Below are positions 6,611 through 12,968 of a stretch of DNA of 13,470 nucleotides, piece after piece. Numbering within the stretch: position 1 is the stretch's first letter; every line of letters begins with the position of its first letter. The notes under the pieces were generated by a model that worked only from the letters and a program-made list of their open reading frames with translations, was not told the origin of the DNA and did no database searches. The stretch is from Gaiellasilicea sp035525905 (lineage in GTDB: Bacteria; Actinomycetota; Thermoleophilia; Gaiellales; Gaiellaceae): NCBI GenBank assembly GCA_035525905.1, contig DATLDK010000040.1:1-13470 (forward strand), in the 5' to 3' direction. The translations under genes were made by a program, and so were the position numbers.

Positions 6611-7669
6611 TCATCCGAGCGCATCGAGCAGCAGTCCCTGGAAGTGGGCGATCAGCTGCTCCGACTCGCCCATCAAACGGCCGTGCTCGAGACCGCCGCC
6701 CCGCAGGCCCTTCTGGACGCGCTCGACGAGGATGGTGTCCTCGGCGCCCACCTGGTTGTCGAATTCCAGCATGTCGTCGACCCACGACTGGTCGACGTCC
6801 GGTCCGACAAAGTAGTCGAGGAAGCGGGCTGTGCGCTCCGGGCCGGTGGGGACGATCGGCCCGATCGAGAGATTGGGTTGGCCGGGCATGATGTTGAGGG
6901 TCACGTTGGGCCAGAGGAAGTGGAACTGCCCGCGCGCGATCGGGCCTCGTGGATCGAAGTCGCCTTTCCACGCCTCGCGCACGGGCCCGTACTGGGTCGA
7001 GAAGGTCGGGCTCTGCTCGAGCACGTACGAGTCGACGGAGACGTCGACCACCTTCGAGAACCCGGGATGGGCGACCTGGCAGTGATAGCACTCGAGGAAG
7101 TTCTCGCTGCAGACCTTCCAGTTCGCCTCGTAGTCGCCGCTCGAGCGCTGCAGGAACAGGAGGGAATCGACGTCGATGCCGGCGCCCGCGACGAGCTGCG
7201 GCAGCTCACCGAGGGTCTCCGCCAGCGGCGCCGCCTCGCCCTCCGGGTTCGCGAAGACGAACGGCCCCCACGAATCGACCGAGACCGGCACGAGCCCGAG
7301 CTCCGTCCTGTCGAAGCCGGGTTCCCGCTCCGAGCGCGGAGCAGCGCGAAGCGTCCCGTCGAGCGCATACGTCCAGGCGTGGTAGGGGCACTGCAGCGTC
7401 TCGCGCCTTCCCTCGCCCTCGCACACGAGCGAGCCGCGGTGACGGCAGACGTTCAGGAACGCCCGGAGCGCTCCTTCCTTGTCCCGGACGACGACGATCG
7501 GCACGCCGCCGAGGTCGCAGGTGAAGAAGGCGCCGGGCTCGGCCACCTGGTCTGCTCTGCCGGCGTATTGCCAAGTGCGGCGGAAGATGCGCTCCCGTTC
7601 GAGCCGCAGCACGGCCGGGTCGGAGTACCAGTCGAAGGGAAGCGTGCGGCCGTCGGCGAGCGTCGCCAT
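6611..7669 (-). CDS. Rieske non-heme iron oxygenase, alpha subunit
   Basis: Catalytic subunit of a Rieske-type oxygenase, which uses O2 and electrons from a partner reductase to hydroxylate or demethylate a small substrate. In the 352-residue product the Rieske [2Fe-2S] ligands are Cys75-X-His77 and Cys94-X2-His97. The catalytic domain shows NWK (183-185) and ENFLECYHCQVAHP (189-202), with His196 and His201 as iron ligands and Asp311 (in GAEDTILVE) as the probable third. Glu193 occupies the position of the usual bridging Asp. These features resemble the glycine betaine/choline/carnitine-type oxygenases more than naphthalene-type dioxygenases, but the substrate cannot be read from sequence. 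No ferredoxin, reductase or beta subunit is encoded nearby. It lies ten bases after DUF1206 on the same strand and 46 bases before DUF47. Confidence 0.92.
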   Translation of the reverse strand: MATLADGRTLPFDWYSDPAVLRLERERIFRRTWQYAGRADQVAEPGAFFTCDLGGVPIVVVRDKEGALRAFLNVCRHRGSLVCEGEGRRETLQCPYHAWTYALDGTLRAAPRSEREPGFDRTELGLVPVSVDSWGPFVFANPEGEAAPLAETLGELPQLVAGAGIDVDSLLFLQRSSGDYEANWKVCSENFLECYHCQVAHPGFSKVVDVSVDSYVLEQSPTFSTQYGPVREAWKGDFDPRGPIARGQFHFLWPNVTLNIMPGQPNLSIGPIVPTGPERTARFLDYFVGPDVDQSWVDDMLEFDNQVGAEDTILVERVQKGLRGGGLEHGRLMGESEQLIAHFQGLLLDALG

Positions 7670-7676
7670 GGGCCGG

Positions 7677-7682
7677 AATCTA
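7677..7682 (-). promoter_or_regulatory. Putative -10 element of the Rieske gene
   Basis: On the minus strand TAGATT fits TANNNT and ends seven bases before the ATG. Its TAG is also the stop codon of the upstream DUF1206 gene. With no Shine-Dalgarno site, either a leaderless transcript or readthrough from DUF1206 could express the Rieske gene. Confidence 0.4.
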
Positions 7683-8498
7683 GATGCGGCGGTACCTCGC
7701 CTGCACGAGGCAGTAGAGCGCGTACGCGAACAGGCCGACTGCGACGGCGCCCAGCAGCAGGCCGCCGTACGGCTGCTGCGAGAGCTTCAACAGAGCGCCG
7801 TCGAGCCCCTTCGCCTCTTTCGAGTCGTACTGCCAGGCGGCTTTGAGGAGGAACAGCCCGATCAGGGAGAAGACGACGAGGCGCGCGAGGTGGCCGAGGA
7901 TGCCGACGCCGGTCGCGGCCGCCTCCTCTGCCTCGTTCATCTCGCCCTTCTTCAGCTTCTTGTTGAACTTGCACGTAACCGCGCGGTAGCCGTTGAACGC
8001 CCCGGCGGCGAGGAACGCGAGGCCTGCGGCATAGACGAGATAGCGCCCGCCCGGGAGTGCGAAGACGCCGGCAGTCTTCTGCTGCTCGTTGCCGCTTCCA
8101 CTGCCGTTGCCGATCAGGGTCGAGACGGTCAGCCAGCACAGGACGCCGTACCAGCCGGCGCGCGCCAGAGCTGCACCGCGCTTCCCGAGCCCTTTCGCGT
8201 CTTCGCCATCGTTGTCCCGGTCGAGGATGGCCAGCGAGAGCTGCCAGAGCGCATAGCCGGCGATCCCGAGCGCGAGCAGGGCCAGCAGCAGCTTGCCGAA
8301 GGGCTGCTCCGCGATTGCCCGCAGCGCCCCCTGGCGGTCCGGACTCTCGGAGCGTCCGCCCAGCGCAATCTTGATCGCGAGTATCGCGACCACCCCGTAC
8401 ATGACGCCCTTTGCCACGAGCCCGGCCCGGCCCAGGCGCTCGACCCACGGGCTCTGACCCGCGCGGCGCCCCTTCGCAGCAATCGACCCCGTGCTCAC
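7680..8498 (-). CDS. DUF1206 domain-containing membrane protein
   Basis: A 272-residue inner-membrane protein of unknown function with the threefold repeat of DUF1206 (PF06724). Each repeat is a pair of membrane helices: about 24-90, 113-175 and 206-268. The first helix of each begins with a small Arg/Gly-containing motif (RLGRAG, ALARAG, GHLARL). The second helices of repeats one and three share QPFGKLLL/QPYGGLLL and a GYAL/AYAL end. The loop at 177-192 is Lys/Glu-rich. I chose GTG 8498 because it begins just before the first repeat; the open frame continues to 8666 but lacks family character and overlaps the divergent secreted gene. Transcription is divergent from that gene across 48 bp. 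No enzymatic residues stand out. Confidence 0.82.
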   Translation of the reverse strand: MSTGSIAAKGRRAGQSPWVERLGRAGLVAKGVMYGVVAILAIKIALGGRSESPDRQGALRAIAEQPFGKLLLALLALGIAGYALWQLSLAILDRDNDGEDAKGLGKRGAALARAGWYGVLCWLTVSTLIGNGSGSGNEQQKTAGVFALPGGRYLVYAAGLAFLAAGAFNGYRAVTCKFNKKLKKGEMNEAEEAAATGVGILGHLARLVVFSLIGLFLLKAAWQYDSKEAKGLDGALLKLSQQPYGGLLLGAVAVGLFAYALYCLVQARYRRI

Positions 8499-8533
8499 AC
8501 CGTGACTCTTTCCCGCCCCGCCGGTTCCCAAGC

Positions 8534-8539
8534 TACAAC
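8534..8539 (+). promoter_or_regulatory. Putative -10 element of the secreted-protein gene in the divergent promoter
   Basis: TACAAC ends seven bases before GTG 8547, the same spacing as at other apparently leaderless genes here. On the minus strand TAGCTT (8530-8535) could serve DUF1206, so the two -10 elements would share the TA step at 8534-8535. The two genes would then compete for RNA polymerase. Confidence 0.35.
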
Positions 8540-8546
8540 TAGCGAC

Positions 8547-10283
8547 GTGCGTTTCGCCATCGTGCTCGCCGCTGCCTGCGCCGCCCTTCTTCTGCCGGGT
8601 AGCGCGCTCGCACGGGAGTGCGGCATCCCCGACGCGAACCCGCTCTGGGTCGATTTCGCGGGCCACGACGCCCCGCTGCCGCAGAAGCCGGGGCTGACGC
8701 TTGCGTTCACCTCGGGTACGGAGAAGCCCGCGGCGGCGCGGGCTGCGGGCGCCGCGACCGTCTTCTTCGACCTCAACTTCAACAACCGCGTCGGCACACC
8801 CACGGTGCCGGCGAATCCGGCCCTAATCGCCGAGCGGGCCGACCGGCTGTTCGACTTCGCCGTCACCGTCTCCGGCTGTGCGACGCCCTGGATCGCGCTG
8901 AACGAGCTTTTCGGCGCACAGACGCCGACGCCCTGGACGACGACCACCGCGCAGTACAGAGCGAACACGCTCGCGCTCGTCCGCCGGCTCGCGGAGCGCG
9001 GCGCGAAGCCCTTCGTGACCATCGCGAACCCGCCCTACACCGGCGGCGAGGCGGCGCAATGGTGGCGCGACCTCGCCTCGGTCGCCGTCCTCATCCGCCA
9101 GGTCTTCTTCACGTCTCCAAACGTCCCCGAGCTGCATGCGCTGGGAGCGGTGCGCGCGAGCAGGGCGATGCGGACCGGCATGCGTGCCCTCGTCCGGCGG
9201 TTCACGGAGATCGGCATCCCGGCGAGCCGGGTGGCGCTCGAGCTCCAGTTCCAGTCGGCTCCCGGCACGGGCGGCCGCGAGGGCCTGCAGCCGCGGTCGA
9301 AATGGCTCGAGATCGTGAAGCTCGAGGCGCTCGCCGCGCGTCAGGTGACGAGAGAGCTGCAGACGCACTCGATCTGGTCCTGGGGCTGGGCCACGTTCAG
9401 CGAGGAGGGGATCGACAAGGACAAGGGCGAGGCGGTGTGTGTGTATCTGTGGACGCGCGACCAGAGCCTCTGCAGCGGCCCGGGTGCCGCAGGGCCGTCG
9501 ATGGACCCGTCGCTGACGGTCGGGCAGCTCGATCAGCTCCGGCCGGGCGTGATCTGCCGGCTGCCCGCAGGGGAGATCAGGACGAGCGTCGTCGCGCCGC
9601 TCGCGCGTGCGATCGGCGACCGCGACATCGCCGAGAGCGTCGTGCTCGAGCGCATCGTGCTCCAGCAGGAGGTCGACCTCGATGCACGCGCGGTCCTCGC
9701 GGCCGAGCTCGCCTTCGTCGACGATCACTTCAGCGGCAGCGTGCCGGCGTACCTCGCCGCCCTGAAGAGGATTCGGCTGACGAGGACGGCTGCGCGTGGG
9801 CTGCTACTGGACGAGTTGCGCCGCGATGCCGTGCGGGCGCGTTTCAGTGCACCCCCAGCGGGGGCGGTCGCGGTGGGGGAGTTCCACCTCACCTACGGCG
9901 GCCTGCAGGCCCGCCTCGTGGAGACCGCGCGGCCTGTGGCCTGGCTCGGCGGGAGGACGCGCGGCATCGCGATCGAGACGTTCGCTCCGGCCCGGGTCTT
10001 TGCCATGGTGCGAGCCGCGCGGGTGCGCACGATCCACGGCCTGATCCGGATCAAGCCGCTCGAGGACACCGTTCTCCTCGGCTCGATTCCGTTGGCTGAT
10101 GCGCGCTCGGCGATCGAGTCCTCGCTCAATCGCTTCGCGCGCGTCTCGGCCTACGAGAACTGGCTGGCGAAAGCCGAAGCCAGTGCGCTCGCCCAGGCCG
10201 TCTGCGCCGGTGACCGGTTGCCGTCGCCCGCCCCGCTGACCCTCGACGACCTGCTGCCATTCGTCGCCTCGGGATTGAGATAG
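8547..10283 (+). CDS. Large secreted protein of unknown function, possible TIM-barrel hydrolase-like N-terminal half
   Basis: I do not recognise a named family. The 578-residue product begins with a Sec signal peptide (1-22, ending GSALA before Arg-Glu-Cys). Residues 50-285 alternate predicted strands and helices in a way that suggests an (beta/alpha)8 barrel: LTLAF, ATVFFDL, FDFAVTV, PWIALNE, KPFVTIA, a sixth near 179-188, ALELQF and SIWSWGW. Asn119-Glu120 after the fourth strand, Glu232 at the seventh and a Trp-rich eighth strand recall clan GH-A glycoside hydrolases. That is inference, not homology I can show. Residues 322-435 look alpha-helical, and 436-578 is mixed alpha/beta. Cysteines at 25, 111, 298, 309, 337 and 553 could form disulfides. 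GTG 8547 is preferred; in-frame GTG 8502 would lengthen the n-region. Confidence 0.75.
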   Translation: MRFAIVLAAACAALLLPGSALARECGIPDANPLWVDFAGHDAPLPQKPGLTLAFTSGTEKPAAARAAGAATVFFDLNFNNRVGTPTVPANPALIAERADRLFDFAVTVSGCATPWIALNELFGAQTPTPWTTTTAQYRANTLALVRRLAERGAKPFVTIANPPYTGGEAAQWWRDLASVAVLIRQVFFTSPNVPELHALGAVRASRAMRTGMRALVRRFTEIGIPASRVALELQFQSAPGTGGREGLQPRSKWLEIVKLEALAARQVTRELQTHSIWSWGWATFSEEGIDKDKGEAVCVYLWTRDQSLCSGPGAAGPSMDPSLTVGQLDQLRPGVICRLPAGEIRTSVVAPLARAIGDRDIAESVVLERIVLQQEVDLDARAVLAAELAFVDDHFSGSVPAYLAALKRIRLTRTAARGLLLDELRRDAVRARFSAPPAGAVAVGEFHLTYGGLQARLVETARPVAWLGGRTRGIAIETFAPARVFAMVRAARVRTIHGLIRIKPLEDTVLLGSIPLADARSAIESSLNRFARVSAYENWLAKAEASALAQAVCAGDRLPSPAPLTLDDLLPFVASGLR

Positions 10284-10322
10284 CCCCAGCCTGGAAGAAC
10301 GGCTGTGGCACGTCACACATCC

Positions 10323-10330
10323 GAGGAGGG
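10323..10330 (+). promoter_or_regulatory. Strong ribosome binding site for the 138-residue protein
   Basis: GAGGAGGG ends six bases before ATG 10337. It is among the best Shine-Dalgarno sites in the window and fixes the start. Confidence 0.75.
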
Positions 10331-10336
10331 GTTTGC

Positions 10337-10753
10337 ATGGCCAAGAAGACGGACTTCACCGAGCAGGAATGGGATCAGCTGCGCAAGGGCGCAACCGGAG
10401 CGGGTTTGCTCGTCTCCGTCAGCGATCGCAGCTTCCTCGACAGCTTCAAGGAGGCTGGCTCCCTCGCCAAGCACCTCGCGGGCGGCCGGTCCGGTGAGAG
10501 CGAGCTGATCCGCGACCTTTCGGGCGAGCGAGGGACCGGCTTCAGCCTCACGTCGAAGCCGCAGGAGATCGAATCGGAGACGATCGAGGCCCTGGGGTCG
10601 GCCGTCAAGACGCTCGAGACGAAGGCGCCCGAAGAGGTCGAGGCCTACCGCTCCTTCGTGCTGGAGCTCGCCGAGAACGTGGGCAAGGCCGCCGGCGGCG
10701 GCGACGAAGTCGAGGCCGCAACGGTCGAGAAGATCCGTTCAGCGCTCGGCTGA
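10337..10753 (+). CDS. Conserved-looking hypothetical protein, soluble and helical
   Basis: Not recognised. The 138-residue product has no signal peptide and no membrane segment. It begins FTEQEWDQLRKG, continues with a Ser/Asp-rich segment (DRSFLDSFKEAG, 30-41) and ends with amphipathic acidic helices (78-112 and 121-137) separated by a Gly-rich turn (AAGGGDE). The overall charge is acidic. The pattern of a hydrophobic/acidic helical bundle of this size resembles small stress or TerB-like proteins, but I see no diagnostic motif. A strong Shine-Dalgarno site fixes the start, 53 bp after the secreted-protein stop. Its last 15 bases overlap the convergent tag gene. Confidence 0.8.
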   Translation: MAKKTDFTEQEWDQLRKGATGAGLLVSVSDRSFLDSFKEAGSLAKHLAGGRSGESELIRDLSGERGTGFSLTSKPQEIESETIEALGSAVKTLETKAPEEVEAYRSFVLELAENVGKAAGGGDEVEAATVEKIRSALG

Positions 10754-11311
10754 GCGGGCGCGCGCGCCCGACCGCCGGAAGCAGTCGAGCACGTGGTCGT
10801 CGACAAGACCGGCGGCCTGCATGAACGCGTAGCAGGTCGTCGGTCCGGTGAAGCGGAAGCCGCGCCGCTTCAGCTCCTTGCTCATCGCCGCCGACTCGGG
10901 GGTCTGAGCCGGGATTTCAGCCACGGTGCGGAACGCGTTCAGACGCGGCTCGCCGTCGACAAACGACCAGAGCAGCTCGCCGAGCTGCACGTCGAGCGCG
11001 AGGGTGGCGCGGGCGTTGCCGATCACCGCCTCGATCTTGCCGCAGTGGCGCACGATGCCGGCGTCCGCGAGCAGCCGCTCGACGTCACGCTCTCCGAACC
11101 GCGCCACGGCTTCCACGTCCCAGCTCGCAAAGGCGCGGCGATACCCTTCGCGCTTGCGCAGGATCGTCGACCAGGAGAGCCCGGCCTGCGCGCCCTCGAG
11201 GTTGAGGAGCTCGAAGAGCTTCCGCTCGTCGCGCTCGGGAACGCCCCACTCCTCGTCGTGGTAGGTGACGTAGAGCTCGTCCGCGAGGGGTACCCAGGCG
11301 CACCGCTGCAT
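10739..11311 (-). CDS. tag: DNA-3-methyladenine glycosylase I
   Basis: Base-excision repair enzyme that removes 3-methyladenine from alkylated DNA. The 190-residue product matches the Tag family (PF03352) along its length. Zinc-site residues correspond to Cys4, His18, His173 and Cys177. The catalytic/recognition Glu39 lies in NLEGAQAGLSW (37-47), with Trp47 in the base pocket. Other family blocks are YHDEEWGVP (17-25), GIVRHCGKIEAVIGNA (85-100) and KRRGFRFTGPTTCYAFMQA (148-166). ATG 11311 gives the standard family N-terminus (MQRCAW); the longer open frame upstream is antisense to the next gene. There is no Shine-Dalgarno site. It converges with the 138-residue gene, overlapping by 15 bp. Confidence 0.95.
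   Translation of the reverse strand: MQRCAWVPLADELYVTYHDEEWGVPERDERKLFELLNLEGAQAGLSWSTILRKREGYRRAFASWDVEAVARFGERDVERLLADAGIVRHCGKIEAVIGNARATLALDVQLGELLWSFVDGEPRLNAFRTVAEIPAQTPESAAMSKELKRRGFRFTGPTTCYAFMQAAGLVDDHVLDCFRRSGARARSAER
10755..10770. repeat. 16-bp perfect GC palindrome at the convergent gene ends
   Basis: CGGGCGCGCGCGCCCG is fully self-complementary. It lies two bases after the stop of the 138-residue gene and inside the last codons of tag. It has no loop or T-tract. It could aid termination of either transcript, but GC-rich coding sequence alone can produce it. Confidence 0.4.
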
Positions 11312-11318
11312 TAGCGGG

Positions 11319-11324
11319 ACGTTA
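11319..11324 (-). promoter_or_regulatory. Putative -10 element of tag
   Basis: On the minus strand TAACGT fits TANNNT and ends seven bases before ATG 11311, so the tag message would be leaderless. It lies in the 47-bp gap shared with the divergent secreted-protein gene, for which no clear -10 is visible. Confidence 0.4.
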
Positions 11325-11358
11325 GCCTGGCGTGAGGGCAGCCAGCCACCCTGACGCC

Positions 11359-12030
11359 ATGAAGAAGCTCCGAACAGGCCTCGTCCTCGCGGCCGCGCTC
11401 CTCTTCGCAACGAACGCCCTGGCGGGATCGAAGCTCCCTCCGACGGCACTGTGCGGTCTTGCGCATCTCCTCGACCAGTACCCGACCGTCTCGCTCGCGT
11501 CGCGCGACGAGCGCGTTCGCGCAGATGAGCTCCTGGACGTTCTGCGCACAGCGGGGATGCGGTGGGCCGACCCGCGGGGCGCCGCCCGAGCGGGCTACAA
11601 GACGAAGCGGCCACGACGGGCACCGGGGAACAACGCGGTCATGTGGTTCCACGCGGAGAGTCGCCGCTTCTCGAACGACCGCCGCTACCTCGACCCGAGG
11701 CGGCCGGAGGTGATCATCTACGCCGACGTCCCAGGCAGGCCCCTCGTGCTCGTCGGCGTCATGTTCAGCATGCCGCGCGGTAAGCACGGCGCGACGCCCG
11801 GCGGGCCGATCACGCGCTGGCACTGGCACCGCGTCTGCGCGAGACCCGGCCAACGCGGCCTCACGCCAGGCCCCGACGGCAAGTGCCCACGTGGCGCGAG
11901 CATGCGCAACGGCAGCGAGATGATGCACATCTGGTTCACACGCGACCTGCGCAGCGCCTTCGCGATCCACGCACCGGTGCCGGAGCTCTGCGTGGCCCGC
12001 CTCCTTCCGCAGGAGCGCTGCGGCAAGTAG
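11359..12030 (+). CDS. Secreted protein of unknown function with Cys and His residues
   Basis: Not recognised. From ATG 11359 the 223-residue product has a Sec signal peptide: Lys-Lys-Leu-Arg n-region, hydrophobic core 7-18, and cleavage after ALA at residue 22. GTG 11332 in frame would add nine residues ahead of a good signal and is less likely. The mature part has five cysteines (32, 160, 176, 211, 221) and clustered histidines, notably the HWH triplet at 155-157 followed by Cys160, plus His190 and His204. A basic segment (80-90) precedes WFHAESRRF (96-104). HWHRVC, MMHIWF (188-193) and FAIHAP (201-206) together could form a metal site; this is inference. It is divergent from tag across 47 bp. 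Confidence 0.78.
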   Translation: MKKLRTGLVLAAALLFATNALAGSKLPPTALCGLAHLLDQYPTVSLASRDERVRADELLDVLRTAGMRWADPRGAARAGYKTKRPRRAPGNNAVMWFHAESRRFSNDRRYLDPRRPEVIIYADVPGRPLVLVGVMFSMPRGKHGATPGGPITRWHWHRVCARPGQRGLTPGPDGKCPRGASMRNGSEMMHIWFTRDLRSAFAIHAPVPELCVARLLPQERCGK

Positions 12031-12109
12031 GCTGGCCCGGTGTAAGTCCGTCGCCATGTGATCCCTCGCCCGCCGCATCTCCGGCGTGGCTTTCGTACGC
12101 GACGACTTT

Positions 12110-12114
12110 GGAGG
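12110..12114 (+). promoter_or_regulatory. Ribosome binding site for the methyltransferase
   Basis: GGAGG lies seven bases before ATG 12122. It selects that codon over the in-frame GTG at 12086, which has no such site. Confidence 0.7.
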
Positions 12115-12121
12115 CCTTCGC

Positions 12122-12931
12122 ATGACCACGCACAGCGCTTCGACGTGGCACTACGGCGTCATCGCCCGCTGGTGGGCGCAGTTCAACACGTCCGGACCCG
12201 AGATCGACTACTTCCGCCCGTTCGTCGAGGCCGGCCAGCCGGCGCTCGACGTTGCCTGCGGCACCGGACGGCTACTCATTCCCTACCTCCGCGACGGGCT
12301 GGACGTCGACGGCTGCGACGTCTCGCCCGACATGCTCGAGCACTGCCGCGAGGCGGCGGCGCGCGAGGGGCTGCATCCGAACCTCTACGCACAGGCGGTG
12401 CACGAGCTCGACCTGCTGCGGCGCTATCGGACAATTTTCGTCTGCGGCGGCTTCGGCCTGGGCAGTACTCGGGATCAGGATTTCGAGGGCTTGCGGCGAC
12501 TGCACGACCACCTCGAGCCCGGCGGTCTGCTCGTGCTCGACAACGAGGTCCCCTATGCGGACGCGTCGCAGTGGCAGTACTGGCTCAAGGACAAACGCGC
12601 GGAGTTCGGGCTGCCGCGGCCGCAGCGGCCGCCGGGCCCGCGGCGGCTGGGTCCGGACGGGGCGGAGTACGAGCTGCGGAGCCGCCTGCTCGACTTCGAT
12701 CCGCTCGACCAGAGCGCCAGCATGGAGATGCAGGCCTTCATGTGGCGCGGCGGCCAGCTGGTGGCGGAGGAGACGCACCTGCTCACGATGCGGCTGTACT
12801 TCCGGAACGAGCTCGTCCTGATGCTGGAATGCGCCGGCTTCTCGGACGTTGAGGTCCGTGGGGACCACAACGACGCGGAGCCGACGGGAGACGACGACTT
12901 CCTCGTGTTTCTCGCCAGAAGGGCGTCCTGA
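12122..12931 (+). CDS. Class I SAM-dependent methyltransferase
   Basis: Transfers a methyl group from S-adenosylmethionine to an unidentified small-molecule substrate. The 269-residue product has a Rossmann-fold core. Motif I is LDVACGTGR (42-50), motif II is the acidic end of strand two in GCDVSPDML (64-72), and LEPGGLLVLD (131-140) corresponds to the post-motif III strand. The N-terminus (WHYGVIARWWAQFN) is a typical lid for enzymes of the Methyltransf_11/25 type. A Pro/Arg-rich insert (163-183) and a beta-rich region (185-235) probably shape substrate binding. There is no membrane segment. ATG 12122 has a good GGAGG site. The stop is 37 bp before the peroxiredoxin start, so the two may share a message. 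Confidence 0.88.
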   Translation: MTTHSASTWHYGVIARWWAQFNTSGPEIDYFRPFVEAGQPALDVACGTGRLLIPYLRDGLDVDGCDVSPDMLEHCREAAAREGLHPNLYAQAVHELDLLRRYRTIFVCGGFGLGSTRDQDFEGLRRLHDHLEPGGLLVLDNEVPYADASQWQYWLKDKRAEFGLPRPQRPPGPRRLGPDGAEYELRSRLLDFDPLDQSASMEMQAFMWRGGQLVAEETHLLTMRLYFRNELVLMLECAGFSDVEVRGDHNDAEPTGDDDFLVFLARRAS

Positions 12932-12957
12932 CAGAATCGGCGCAAGCTGTGATCGAG

Positions 12958-12962
12958 AGGAG
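12958..12962 (+). promoter_or_regulatory. Ribosome binding site for the peroxiredoxin
   Basis: AGGAG, within the purine run GAGAGGAGAGGAAG, lies six bases before ATG 12969 and fixes the start. Confidence 0.75.
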
Positions 12963-12968
12963 AGGAAG

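Noticed and set aside
6644..7846. 400-residue plus-strand frame opposite the Rieske gene
   Set aside because: Antisense to a gene with intact iron ligands, and its translation has no recognisable fold or start signal.
7479..8546. Upstream extension of the secreted-protein frame
   Set aside because: It lies antisense to the Rieske N-terminus and DUF1206. A clean signal peptide begins at GTG 8547, so the extension is a shadow.
11312..11623. Longer N-terminus for Tag
   Set aside because: The added residues are antisense to the divergent secreted gene and the family N-terminus with zinc ligand Cys4 starts at 11311.
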